Assembly: GCF_002933275.1 (NCBI RefSeq)
Contig: NZ_PSSX01000001.1
Span: 186,001 to 250,000, forward strand
DNA: 64,000 nucleotides
Direction: 5' to 3'
DNA from: Marinobacter maroccanus
GTDB taxonomy: Bacteria > Pseudomonadota > Gammaproteobacteria > Pseudomonadales > Oleiphilaceae
This document shows positions 9,041-19,045 of this stretch, piece by piece (the stretch's first letter is position 1; the number at the start of each line of letters is the position of its first letter). The translations under genes and the position numbers were made by a program. The notes beneath the pieces are model-generated. The model ran no database searches, was not told the origin of the DNA, and saw only the letters and a program-made list of their open reading frames with translations.

Positions 9041-10339
9041 TTGTTTGAACGTCCTGATGTCGGTGAGCGCGCGGTACTCGTCCACATCGATTTTACTGCC
9101 CACGATGGCACCGAAGACCCCGGTGAATTCCGCGAACTGGTTACGTCTGCCGGTGTTGAGCCGGTCTGCACCGTTACCGGGTCCCGCAAACAGCCCAGCC
9201 CGAGATTTTTCGTCGGAGAGGGCAAGCTGGAAGAGATTCGCGATGCAGTAGCCGCCAATGAAGCCGACGTCGTATTGTTCAACCATGCTCTGAGCCCGCG
9301 TCAGGAGCGCAACATTGAGCATGAACTCAAGTGCCGTGTGCTTGACCGCACCGGCGTGATACTGGATATTTTTGCGCAGCGGGCCCGCACACACGAAGGT
9401 AAGCTCCAGGTAGAGCTGGCCCAGCTCGAACATATGTCCACGCGTCTGGTTCGGGGCTGGACTCACCTTGAACGTCAGAAAGGTGGTATCGGTCTTCGGG
9501 GGCCGGGTGAAACCCAGCTGGAAACCGACCGCCGTCTCTTGCGGGAGCGGATCAAGTCCATCCACAAGCGCCTCGAAAAGGTACGTCGCCAGCGAAATCA
9601 GGGTCGAAGAGCCCGTCAGCGGGCTGACATTCCCACGGTGTCGCTGGTCGGTTATACCAACGCCGGTAAATCGACTTTGTTCAACCGTATTACCACTTCG
9701 TCCGTATATGCTGCAGACCAGCTGTTTGCCACGCTGGATCCGACATTGCGGAGGCTGGAACTTCCGGATATCGGGCCGGTCGTAATGGCGGATACCGTAG
9801 GATTCATCCGGCATCTCCCGCACAAACTGGTCGAGGCGTTCCGGGCCACGCTGGAGGAAACCACGCAGGCAACCTTGCTGCTGCATATTATCGACAGTCA
9901 CGATCCGCGTCGTGACGAGAACATCGAGCAGGTTGAAGAGGTTCTGGCCGAAATCGGGGCAGATGAGATTCCCATGCTGCAGGTGTTCAACAAGATTGAT
10001 CTGTTGGAAAACTTCACACCGCGGGTTGAGCGCAATGAAGACGGTGTTCCGGTGCGGGCCTGGGTGTCCGCGGTAACCGGTGAAGGTCTCAACGGCCTGT
10101 TCGATGCAATCGTTGAGCGAGTGGCAGAAGATGTTGTTCACCACTTCGTTCTGCTCGGTCCTGCGGATGGCAAGTTGCGCGCGCTGCTGCATGAAGCAGG
10201 TTCGGTGTTGAGCGAGGAGTACCGCGATTCCGGCGATACGGTTGTTGAAGTGCGATTGCAGAATCGGGACTGGCAGCAACTGCTCAGCCGGGCCGGAGTC
10301 AACGAAAAATCCGTCAGGCTGGACGTTGGACATGCCTGA
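9041..10339 (+). CDS. hflX: Ribosome-rescue/50S-associated GTPase HflX
   Basis: HflX is an Obg-HflX superfamily GTPase that binds 50S subunits and splits stalled ribosomes under stress. The 432-residue protein has the N-terminal HflX domain with the glycine-rich ARGPGE-like turn (GLRGPGETQLETDRR), a coiled-coil, then the G domain with G1 GYTNAGKST (about 205-213), G3 DTVGF and G4 NKID. The start is TTG at 9041, the only in-frame start fitting the family N-terminus, with a GGAG about 9 nt upstream. A weak start after a terminator-like hairpin suggests low expression (inference). Confidence 0.95.
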   Translation: MFERPDVGERAVLVHIDFTAHDGTEDPGEFRELVTSAGVEPVCTVTGSRKQPSPRFFVGEGKLEEIRDAVAANEADVVLFNHALSPRQERNIEHELKCRVLDRTGVILDIFAQRARTHEGKLQVELAQLEHMSTRLVRGWTHLERQKGGIGLRGPGETQLETDRRLLRERIKSIHKRLEKVRRQRNQGRRARQRADIPTVSLVGYTNAGKSTLFNRITTSSVYAADQLFATLDPTLRRLELPDIGPVVMADTVGFIRHLPHKLVEAFRATLEETTQATLLLHIIDSHDPRRDENIEQVEEVLAEIGADEIPMLQVFNKIDLLENFTPRVERNEDGVPVRAWVSAVTGEGLNGLFDAIVERVAEDVVHHFVLLGPADGKLRALLHEAGSVLSEEYRDSGDTVVEVRLQNRDWQQLLSRAGVNEKSVRLDVGHA

Positions 10340-10422
10340 AACCGCAACGGCTATTGCCGGGGCGGAGATAAATCCCTAGTATTTGCAGCCATTCTATCTA
10401 TAAGTCAGTAACGGAGAGCACT

Positions 10423-11610
10423 ATGGCCTGGAACGAACCGGGTGGAAACCGTAACGACAATGACCCCTGGGGTACCGGTGGTGGTCGGCGCGGTAATGAT
10501 CAAGGGCCGCCAGACCTCGATGAGGCGCTGAAAAAGGGTCTCGACAAGCTCAACAAAATGCTTGGCGGCAAGGGTGGAAAATCCGGCGGAAGCGGTGGTA
10601 GTAGCGGCGGAAGCGCCGCTGGCTTCGGGGCCATCCTCGCGCTGGCAGCCATCCTGGTGGTCGGCTACGTCATCTTCCAGTCTTTCTATACCGTGGACGA
10701 ACAGGAACGGGCGGTTGTCCTCCGTTTCGGTGAATACCACCAGACCGAGAATCCGGGTCTGAGGTTCAAGGTGCCGCTGATTGACAGTGTTACCAAGGTA
10801 CGTGTCACTAACGTGCGTACCGCTGAGTCCAGTGGCCAGATGCTGACCCAGGACGAAAACCTGGTGACGGTGGATCTGCAGGTTCAGTATCGAGTAGGCG
10901 ACGCTGAGGCCTACGTACTGAATGTGCGTGACTCCAACCAGGCACTGGCGTTCGCGACCGACAGCGCAATTCGTCACGAGGTGGGTAGCTCCACGCTCGA
11001 CGACGTGCTGACCGAAGGTCGTGCGGAACTGGCCGTTCGGGTAGAGCAGAGGCTCCAGATGTTCCTGCGGGAATACGGTACCGGCCTTGAGCTCGTACGA
11101 GTGAACGTTGAAAGTACTCAGCCGCCGCCTGCGGTTCAGGATGCCTTCCGTGAAGTTCAGCGCGCCCGTGAGGACGAGCAAAGAGTGAAAGAGGAGGCCG
11201 AGACCTATCGAAACAAGATTGTTCCCGAGGCCCGTGGTGAGGCTCAGCGGATGATCGAAGAGGCCAACGCTTACAAAGAAGAGGTTATCGAGCGGGCCCG
11301 TGGTGAAACCGCGCGTTTCCTTGAGCTGCTGGCGGTTTACCAGATGGCTCCTACCGTTACCCGCGAGCGGATGTACCTGCAGACGGTCGAGACTGTGCTG
11401 GCCAACAGCAGCAAAATCCTGGTGGATACCGAGAGCAGTGGCAACATGATGTACCTGCCGCTTGACCGCCTGACCCAGGGCTCCCTGCCCCGCACCGGTG
11501 GATCTTCTTCCAGCAGCAACCAGGGCAATGTGGACATCCAGACCCTGACTGATCAGGTTCTTCAGGAACTGCGAAACAGGCAGGATACGACCGTTCGGAG
11601 GAGCAGATAA
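10423..11610 (+). CDS. hflK: FtsH modulator HflK (SPFH protein)
   Basis: HflK and HflC form a large inner-membrane cage that surrounds and modulates the FtsH protease. The 395-residue protein starts with a Gly/Asn/Asp-rich cytoplasmic segment (about 1-60), one transmembrane helix (about 66-87, AILALAAILVVGYVIFQSF) and then the SPFH/band-7 domain facing the periplasm, beginning YTVDEQERAVVLRFGEY. A long charged helix follows (about 245-300) and the tail is Ser/Gln-rich. A GGAGAG site precedes the ATG. hflC starts 2 bp after its stop; the pair is one transcription unit. Confidence 0.96.
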   Translation: MAWNEPGGNRNDNDPWGTGGGRRGNDQGPPDLDEALKKGLDKLNKMLGGKGGKSGGSGGSSGGSAAGFGAILALAAILVVGYVIFQSFYTVDEQERAVVLRFGEYHQTENPGLRFKVPLIDSVTKVRVTNVRTAESSGQMLTQDENLVTVDLQVQYRVGDAEAYVLNVRDSNQALAFATDSAIRHEVGSSTLDDVLTEGRAELAVRVEQRLQMFLREYGTGLELVRVNVESTQPPPAVQDAFREVQRAREDEQRVKEEAETYRNKIVPEARGEAQRMIEEANAYKEEVIERARGETARFLELLAVYQMAPTVTRERMYLQTVETVLANSSKILVDTESSGNMMYLPLDRLTQGSLPRTGGSSSSSNQGNVDIQTLTDQVLQELRNRQDTTVRRSR

Positions 11611-11612
11611 TT

Positions 11613-12488
11613 ATGGGACCTAAAGGTGTAGTGGGCCTTGCAGGCGCCCTTATCGTTGTCCTGCTGGTGCTGTCCAGTGTGTACATTATTCCGGAAACCC
11701 ACAGGGGTGTGCTACTCCGGTTCGGTGAGCTGGTTGAGACCGACATCCAGGCGGGTATTCATTTCAAGGTTCCGGTTATTGACCAGGTCCGTGAATTCGA
11801 TATCCGGGTTCTGACCATGGATCTGCCCTCCCGGCAATACCTGACCGTGGAAAAGAAACCACTGGATGTGGACTCTTATATTGCCTGGAAGATCCGGGAT
11901 GTGGACCAGTTCTACCGGGCAACCGGCGGCGATGAGTTCCGTGCCCAGTCTCTGCTATCTTCCCGTGTCGACAACGGGCTGCGGGATGAGTTTGGTATCC
12001 GGACCATGGTTGAAGTGGTTTCCGGCCAGAGGGATGAGCTGATGCACACCCTGCGGGATCGCGTAAACCAGACCGCCCAGAGCGAATTTGGTATCGAGGT
12101 CCTGGATATCCGGGTCAAGGCCATCGAGTTCCCCGGGCAGGTCAGCGAAAACGTTTACCGCCGGATGGCGACCGAGCGTGAGAAACTGGCCCAGGAGTTC
12201 CGTTCACGGGGCCGCGAGCTGGCCGAAGGTATTCGTGCAGACGCGGATCGCCAGAGAACGGTTGTTCTTGCAACAGCTTTTGCGCAGTCTGAGGAAACCC
12301 GTGGTGAAGGGGACGGCGAAGCCGCGCGAATCTATGCTGATGCTTACGGCTCCAATCCGGAGTTCTACAGCTTCTATCGCAGTCTTCAGGCTTATCGCAA
12401 CACCTTCATGAGCAAGGATGACATCATGGTGATCGATTCCAACAGTGCGTTCATGAAATTCCTGAACGACCCGCAGGGTGCTCGTTAA
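11613..12488 (+). CDS. hflC: FtsH modulator HflC (SPFH protein)
   Basis: HflC is the partner of HflK in the HflKC-FtsH complex. The 291-residue protein has an N-terminal transmembrane helix (about 5-23, VVGLAGALIVVLLVLSSVY) followed directly by the SPFH domain (YIIPETHRGVLLRFGELV) and a long alpha-helical region with the FAQSEETRGEGDGEAARIYA segment conserved in HflC. Length and order match the family. It closes the hflX-hflK-hflC group; a strong intrinsic terminator starts about 20 bp after the stop. Confidence 0.96.
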   Translation: MGPKGVVGLAGALIVVLLVLSSVYIIPETHRGVLLRFGELVETDIQAGIHFKVPVIDQVREFDIRVLTMDLPSRQYLTVEKKPLDVDSYIAWKIRDVDQFYRATGGDEFRAQSLLSSRVDNGLRDEFGIRTMVEVVSGQRDELMHTLRDRVNQTAQSEFGIEVLDIRVKAIEFPGQVSENVYRRMATEREKLAQEFRSRGRELAEGIRADADRQRTVVLATAFAQSEETRGEGDGEAARIYADAYGSNPEFYSFYRSLQAYRNTFMSKDDIMVIDSNSAFMKFLNDPQGAR

Positions 12489-12505
12489 CCCCGCAGGCTG
12501 AAACC

Positions 12506-12539
12506 AAAAACCGGAATACCTCAGTATTCCGGTTTTTTT
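12506..12539 (+). terminator. Intrinsic terminator after hflC
   Basis: A GC-containing stem (CCGGAATAC/GTATTCCGG, 12511-12519 with 12524-12532) with a four-base loop is followed by seven T residues and preceded by five A residues. It is a classical rho-independent terminator and may work on both strands. Confidence 0.92.
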
Positions 12540-12662
12540 GTGCCCGCCAACCGTGTAAAATTCTTGCGGTTTTGTGTCGGGCTTTTTAACGAGTGCCGCC
12601 TTAAATCCTGTGTGATCCCCCGCCGACTGCGCCGGAGCGGATATAACGGACAACGGAATCTC

Positions 12663-13844
12663 ATGACAGTATCTGATCGCTGGTTACTGCCAGACGGGGT
12701 AGAGGATATTCTGCCTCCATTGGCCGGACGGATCGAATCCCTGCGTCGGGATGTAATGGATACCTGCCAGCGCTGGGGTTATCAGCTGGTTATCCCACCG
12801 CTTATCGAATATCTCGAATCCCTTTTTACCGGAACCGGGCATGATCTGGAGCTACAGACCTTCAAGCTGACCGATCAACTCACGGGTCGCATGATGGGTG
12901 TGCGCGCCGATATGACGCCTCAGGCCGCCCGCATTGATGCCCATACACTGGGTCAGGAAGGGATCACTCGCCTGTGCTATGCAGGGCACGTACTCCATAC
13001 CCGTCCAAGGCATATGCTGACGGGGCGCACCCCCATCCAGGCCGGCTGCGAACTGTTTGGCAGTGGCTCGGAAGCGGCAGACATGGAAGTGATCAGCCTG
13101 ATGCTGGAAACACTCCGGGTTTCCGGTTTGCCGCGTATCCATCTGGATCTGGCCCATGTGGCCATCTACGAGAGCCTGATTGGCGAAGCGGATTTTGATC
13201 GGGATACCGAGAGCGCCATTTTCGATGCCATGGCCCGCAAATCGGTTCCCGAGCTTGATGAACTGCTTGGTCAGTGTGCGCCTGGCTCTGCTGGCGCTCG
13301 CCTGCGAGAGCTCGCCCGTGTCAGCGGTGGTCCGGAAGCCTTGAGCCAAGCGCGCCGGATCCTGGAGGGGGCGTCTGAGAGTCTGGATGCTGCGCTTGAT
13401 CAGCTCGGGCGGGTGTCCGACATGTTGAGCCGGGATTATCCGGATATCAGTTTCGGATTCGATTTCTGTGAGCTCCGTGGCTACAACTACCACACCGGGC
13501 TTGTGTTTGCGGCCTATGTGCCTGGCCATGGTGATTCCGTGGCCAAGGGTGGTCGTTATGATGCCATCGGCAGTGATTTTGGCCGGGCCCGCCCGGCAAC
13601 TGGGTTCAGTCTTGATATACGGTCACTTGTCTCGCTCGGAGAACGGGTGGCACGGAAAGCAGGGGCCGTCTGGGCGCCGGCGGATGACGACCCGGCCCTG
13701 GAGGGCGTGATCTCCGGTCTGAGAATGACGGAAACCGTTGTTCGCGCCTTGCCCGAAGATGACGGCGTAAATCCGGCCGCCAGAGGTTGTGACCGGGAGC
13801 TGGTTAAACAGAATGGCCAATGGGTCGTGCAAACGCTGGGCTGA
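12663..13844 (+). CDS. hisZ: ATP phosphoribosyltransferase regulatory subunit HisZ
   Basis: HisZ is a catalytically dead histidyl-tRNA synthetase paralogue that activates the short form of HisG in histidine synthesis. The 393-residue product shows class-II synthetase-like motifs (LPDGVEDILPP, the RADMTPQAARI segment and GRYDAIGSDFGRARPATGFS) but lacks the C-terminal anticodon domain of HisS. The ATG at 12663 gives the family N-terminus MTVSDRWLLP; upstream in-frame codons back to 12540 lie on the hflC terminator and are not credible. It sits between hflC and purA as in pseudomonads. Confidence 0.94.
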   Translation: MTVSDRWLLPDGVEDILPPLAGRIESLRRDVMDTCQRWGYQLVIPPLIEYLESLFTGTGHDLELQTFKLTDQLTGRMMGVRADMTPQAARIDAHTLGQEGITRLCYAGHVLHTRPRHMLTGRTPIQAGCELFGSGSEAADMEVISLMLETLRVSGLPRIHLDLAHVAIYESLIGEADFDRDTESAIFDAMARKSVPELDELLGQCAPGSAGARLRELARVSGGPEALSQARRILEGASESLDAALDQLGRVSDMLSRDYPDISFGFDFCELRGYNYHTGLVFAAYVPGHGDSVAKGGRYDAIGSDFGRARPATGFSLDIRSLVSLGERVARKAGAVWAPADDDPALEGVISGLRMTETVVRALPEDDGVNPAARGCDRELVKQNGQWVVQTLG

Positions 13845-13917
13845 TGCCGCGGGGCCTCGGTGAATTCATTTACAGGTAAACTTGCGAAACGCCTGTCCTG
13901 CGGGGCAGCCGCATTGA

Positions 13918-15222
<1,305 letters not shown>

Positions 15223-15235
15223 TCGCTGATGGATG

Positions 15236-15270
15236 AAAAACCGCCCTGCCGAAAAGCACGGCGGTTTTTT
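15236..15270. terminator. Bidirectional intrinsic terminator between purA and cmoB
   Basis: The stem CCGCCCTGC/GCACGGCGG (one mismatch) has AAAAA on its left and TTTTTT on its right, so it can end transcription of purA rightward and of cmoB leftward. Confidence 0.88.
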
Positions 15271-15275
15271 CGTGT

Positions 15276-16274
15276 TCAGGGCTTCTCGGCAATCACGGTG
15301 GCCCGAAGTGGCCCTGGGTATCCTTCCACGGTTTTCGACGGGTCGTCCGGATCCAGAAAGTCCTGCAGGGAATTGAAGCGCATCCAGTCAGTACTGCGCT
15401 GTTCCTCGGTGGTGGTCTCGGTTACATCCACCACCCGGGCATTGCGGAAGCCGGTGCGGTCGAGCCAGCGCAGCAGTGTGTCGCAGCTGGGCAGGAACCA
15501 GACATTTCGCATCTGGCCGTAGCGATCCTCGGGCATCAGGCTGAAGCCCTCGGGGCCATCAACCACAAGTGTTTCCAGCACCAGCTCACCACCCCGGCGA
15601 AGTGTCCCCTTGAGCTCCAGCAGGTGGTCCAGTGGCGAGCGCCGGTGGTAAAGGACACCCATGGAAAAGGTGGTGTCGAAGGTTTCAAGATCTGCCGGCA
15701 GATCTTCCATCCTGATGGGCAGTAGATCGACGGGGACGTCGCCGAGGTAATCCTTGACGCTGAAGAACTGGAACAGGAACAGGAGGCCCGGGTCGATGCC
15801 AATCACCCGGCTCGCACCTTCTCCAAGCATGCGCCAGCAGTGGTAGCCAGAGCCACAACCGACATCCAGTATTCGGCGACCGGCCAGGTCTGAAAGGTAC
15901 GGAGACACACGGTCCCACTTCCAGTCAGAGCGCCACTCAGTATCGATGTAGGTCCCGAAAAAATCGAAGGGCCCCTTGCGCCAGGGCATCAGGCCTCGCA
16001 GTCCGAGCTCCAGCTGCTCTTGTTGTGCCACGGTCAGGGGCTGGGGGGCATTCAGGGTAACGGCAGAGCGGTCCAGCTGCGCCGCTACCTGCTCCAGGTC
16101 GGGCAGGCGGTCCAGGGCGGCCTGCCAGCGGTCAAGATCGCCATGGGGGCGGTCTTCGAAGCGGTGAACCAGTTGCTGCCGGAGCGAAGTGGCCCAATGA
16201 TCCAGGCCGTCTTTCGCGAGTTCATTGATGATTGGCCCGAATCGGGCTTTCCAGTCAAAATCTGCCATGGTCAT
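15276..16274 (-). CDS. cmoB: tRNA U34 carboxymethyltransferase
   Basis: CmoB transfers the carboxymethyl group of carboxy-SAM to 5-hydroxyuridine-34, giving cmo5U in wobble positions. The 332-residue protein has a methyltransferase fold with motif I RRILDVGCGSGYHCWR in the middle, followed by VIGIDPGLLFLFQF, a signature of the family, and SMGVLYHRRSPLDHL. The start chosen (MTMADFDWKARF) overlaps the cmoA stop as ATGA; MADFDWK two codons later is the alternative. The cmoA-cmoB pair forms a leftward unit with the upstream small membrane protein gene. Confidence 0.94.
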   Translation of the reverse strand: MTMADFDWKARFGPIINELAKDGLDHWATSLRQQLVHRFEDRPHGDLDRWQAALDRLPDLEQVAAQLDRSAVTLNAPQPLTVAQQEQLELGLRGLMPWRKGPFDFFGTYIDTEWRSDWKWDRVSPYLSDLAGRRILDVGCGSGYHCWRMLGEGASRVIGIDPGLLFLFQFFSVKDYLGDVPVDLLPIRMEDLPADLETFDTTFSMGVLYHRRSPLDHLLELKGTLRRGGELVLETLVVDGPEGFSLMPEDRYGQMRNVWFLPSCDTLLRWLDRTGFRNARVVDVTETTTEEQRSTDWMRFNSLQDFLDPDDPSKTVEGYPGPLRATVIAEKP

Positions 16275-17047
16275 TTGGTGGTTTGGTTGGCCTTGATGGC
16301 GAGCATGGAAACAAAGTTGAAGCACTGGTACCACACCACCACATCATTGAAGCCCGCCGTGAGCAGTCGTTCCTTGTGGGCTGCCAGTGTCTCGGGGATC
16401 AGTACCTGTTCGATGGCCGTGCGCTTCTGGCTGATTTCAAGATCCGAATAGCCGTTGGCGCGCTTGAATTCGTGGTGCAGTCGGGTCTGAACGGCCTGCT
16501 CGTCTTCGGACTCAAAGCGGATTTTCTCTGACAGGATCAGGACGCCGCCTGGGAGAGTGGCATCAGCAACTCGCTTGAGCAGGCTGGCACGTTTTTCCGG
16601 ATCGACAAACTGCAAGGTGAAATTCAGCGTGGTTACCGAGGCGTTGCTCAGTTCGGTGTCCAGGATATCCTCGCACCTGAGGGTGACAGGGAGGGCGCTG
16701 TCGTCAAGGGCAATGTAATGCTCGCAGCGTTCGATCATGGCGCTGGAGTTATCCACCCCAACAAGCGCGCAATCCCCATGGGAAATGCCGTGACGCATTG
16801 CCAGGGTTGATGCGCCCAGGGAGCAGCCCAGGTCATAGCAGTGGGAGGCTGGCTGGGCGTATTGTTCGGTGATCACCTCGATCATCGGAATGATGGTGGT
16901 GTAGCCCGGCACAGAACGTCGAATCATGTCGGGGAACACCCTGGCTACCGATGCGTCGAATCGGAAATCCTCCGGCCGGCGTTCTGTGGCAAACAGCCGG
17001 TCCGTCACCTGCTCGGGTGCCTCCGACAGCTTTTGGGATTTAGCCAT
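16271..17047 (-). CDS. cmoA: Carboxy-S-adenosyl-L-methionine synthase
   Basis: CmoA makes carboxy-SAM from SAM and prephenate, the donor used by CmoB. The 258-residue protein has the SAM motif HCYDLGCSLGASTLAMR (about 68-84), VGVDNSSAMIERCEHY and TLNFTLQFVDPEKR, all characteristic. The ATG at 17047 gives MAKSQKLSEAPEQVTDRLFA, matching the family start; the further upstream in-frame start would lie within the preceding gene. Its first 8 bp overlap the end of that gene. Confidence 0.94.
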   Translation of the reverse strand: MAKSQKLSEAPEQVTDRLFATERRPEDFRFDASVARVFPDMIRRSVPGYTTIIPMIEVITEQYAQPASHCYDLGCSLGASTLAMRHGISHGDCALVGVDNSSAMIERCEHYIALDDSALPVTLRCEDILDTELSNASVTTLNFTLQFVDPEKRASLLKRVADATLPGGVLILSEKIRFESEDEQAVQTRLHHEFKRANGYSDLEISQKRTAIEQVLIPETLAAHKERLLTAGFNDVVVWYQCFNFVSMLAIKANQTTK

Positions 17048-17408
17048 TGGAGTCGGGTGCCTCCGGAGAGGATGGTACAGCAGGCCCTGTCGGTGACGGC
17101 CGGGAGCAACGTACACCCCGGTTTTTATAGTCCACCAGGATTCCCCGGAACGACGGGTCCACATCGGCGGCAATCGCCAGGTAGCCATTTTCGCAGACCG
17201 CATGTAATTCCGAGGCTTTGGGCGACATCCGGAACGGATCGTCCTCGGTTACATGAATAGCCTGGAAATCGCCAACCGGCATGTGGTCCTTGTTGTCGCT
17301 GTGGCTGATCTTGCCACTCATTTCCAGCGCAAGAACGGTACCGATAACCGCAACCAGAGCGGTTACGATCAGGCTGCGGACGGTGTAACGGGCCTCATTC
17401 TGGCTCAT
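17040..17408 (-). CDS. Hypothetical small single-pass membrane protein
   Basis: I do not recognise a family. The 122-residue product has an N-terminal cytoplasmic tail, one hydrophobic helix (about 12-30, SLIVTALVAVIGTVLALEM) and a soluble part of about 90 residues, likely periplasmic, with two Cys (CENGY, CSRPS) and a Pro/Ser-rich tail. The two cysteines could form a disulfide. Its 3' end overlaps the cmoA start by 8 bp, which argues for co-transcription and coupling with cmoAB, but no functional link to tRNA modification is visible. Confidence 0.75.
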   Translation of the reverse strand: MSQNEARYTVRSLIVTALVAVIGTVLALEMSGKISHSDNKDHMPVGDFQAIHVTEDDPFRMSPKASELHAVCENGYLAIAADVDPSFRGILVDYKNRGVRCSRPSPTGPAVPSSPEAPDSNG

Positions 17409-17442
17409 GCCTACCTCGAATCAAACGAATTTAAAGTGTTGC

Positions 17443-18459
17443 TCAGTACTGCCCCGGTACCGTGATGGCCGGGGACTGCAGGGCGGATAGTTGTTCCCGA
17501 AGCGAGAGAATCTGGTCTGACCAGAAGCGTGGCTGGGCAAACCAGGGGAAAAAGCGTGGAAAGGCTGGATCATCCCAGCGTTTGGCCAGCCAGGCACAAT
17601 GCGCGATCTGTCGATAGCAGCGCAAGGGCTCGATCAGATGGCGTTCACGACGATTGAAATCACGGAACATTTCGTAACCTTCCAGCAATTCGCCAAGCTG
17701 GGCGCCGCGCTCGAACTCGTCACCGTTCAGGAGCAGCCACATATCCTGAATAGCGGGGCCCGTGCGGCAATCGTCCAGATCCACAAACAGCATCTGCTCG
17801 TCTCGGCAAAGAATATTGCCGGCATGGCAGTCGCCATGAAGCCGCAAGGTTTCCACCGGGCCGGCTTCATCAACTCGAGCGGCACAGAGCCTTTGCAGGT
17901 CCGGGATCAGGCTGTCCCAGGCGGGCCTGAGGTCCGTCGGAATCCAGCTGCCTTCCAGCAGAAGCCGGTTGCTCGCGTCAATACCGTCAAGCAAGTCCAT
18001 GCTGGAGCGGTGGGCAAACGGTTTGCTGGCGCCAATGTTGTGGATCTGACCAAGCCACTGGCCCAGACGGTAGAGGGTGTCGGTTACACTGGTGTCCGGC
18101 GCCTGACCGCCACGCTGTGGAAAAACCGCGAACAGGAATTCGCCATGGCGCCCCAGGGTGTCGCCGGAAGCCAGTTCCATCGGGGCTACAACTGGAATAT
18201 CCGCCTGCAGAAGCTCCAGGGTGAACTCATGCTCCTCCCGGATTCCCGCTTCGCTCCATCGGCCCGGCCGATAAAATTTGGTGATAACCGGGGCGCCCTC
18301 ATCCAGACCCACCTGATAAACCCGGTTCTCATAGCTATTCAGTGCGAACAGCCGGCCACTGACCGCGAACCCGGCCTCTTCCATCGCATCCAGGATAGTA
18401 TCGGGCGTCAGGGAATCGTAGGGATGGGTGGATGCCGCAAGTGATGGGTCATGGGTCAT
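17443..18459 (-). CDS. srkA: Stress response kinase A family Ser/Thr kinase
   Basis: SrkA (YihE) is a eukaryotic-like protein kinase implicated in the Cpx response and in protecting cells from toxin-triggered death. The 338-residue protein fits the family (about 328 in E. coli). Visible landmarks are the ENRVYQVGLDEG nucleotide region, a Lys in VITKFYRPGRW, the catalytic loop LHGDCHAGNIL and the metal-binding LFVDLDDCRTGPA, followed by a choline-kinase-like helical lobe (CYRQIAHCAWLAKRW). A standalone gene here, leftward, between two small membrane protein genes. Confidence 0.92.
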   Translation of the reverse strand: MTHDPSLAASTHPYDSLTPDTILDAMEEAGFAVSGRLFALNSYENRVYQVGLDEGAPVITKFYRPGRWSEAGIREEHEFTLELLQADIPVVAPMELASGDTLGRHGEFLFAVFPQRGGQAPDTSVTDTLYRLGQWLGQIHNIGASKPFAHRSSMDLLDGIDASNRLLLEGSWIPTDLRPAWDSLIPDLQRLCAARVDEAGPVETLRLHGDCHAGNILCRDEQMLFVDLDDCRTGPAIQDMWLLLNGDEFERGAQLGELLEGYEMFRDFNRRERHLIEPLRCYRQIAHCAWLAKRWDDPAFPRFFPWFAQPRFWSDQILSLREQLSALQSPAITVPGQY

Positions 18460-18470
18460 AAAAGGACGTT

Positions 18471-18896
18471 TCAGAGCCTTGTGTCGTATTTGGATTTCAT
18501 GGATTGCAGATGGTACCAGTTCTCATCCAGCTCCCAGCGAATACGGCTAATGCCAGACGCCCCGAGAACAACGTCTCCGGCGCGGGCCTGCACCTGCGCC
18601 AGCTCGCGTTCGGCCCGCTGCCAGTCCCGATGGCTGTCGCCAAGATTGCGCATGCTCGGGAAGACTGCACTCAAGGCCTTGTGGGTCGATGTCGTGTGCG
18701 ACCGAAGCGAACTCATGATTGCAGTATCGCCCTCCACCCGGAGCACCCGGTGCTTGTAGGGATAGCTGGCAACCACATTGTCAGATTTCAGGCGTTCGTT
18801 GAGGCTTATTACCTCAAAGCCTCGCCAGCCTAGCCACCCGACAAACAGGGCGGCCACCACCATTACCAGAACAAACTGCTTCCTGTCAGACATCAT
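18471..18896 (-). CDS. Hypothetical membrane-anchored protein
   Basis: No family recognised. Starting at the ATG at 18896 (GGAG about 8 nt upstream) the product has 141 residues: one transmembrane helix near the N-terminus (QFVLVMVVAALFVGWLGW) and a charged, mostly helical domain of about 115 residues. Alternative starts are one codon later or six codons earlier. It lies 11 bp upstream of the srkA start and is probably co-transcribed with it. The topology suggests a periplasmic domain; nothing more can be said from sequence. Confidence 0.7.
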   Translation of the reverse strand: MMSDRKQFVLVMVVAALFVGWLGWRGFEVISLNERLKSDNVVASYPYKHRVLRVEGDTAIMSSLRSHTTSTHKALSAVFPSMRNLGDSHRDWQRAERELAQVQARAGDVVLGASGISRIRWELDENWYHLQSMKSKYDTRL

Positions 18897-19045
18897 AAGC
18901 CGGGCTCCATGCACTACTTTCCGGAAGCAAGTATAACCGGTATGGACTCCTGAGTAATGTGTTGAGCCTTGCCGGGGCGGTTTTGGCAGGGATGGAAGGA
19001 TGGGGTAACCTCAGTGCGTTGTCAGTTGAGCCGGGGCAAGCGTAA

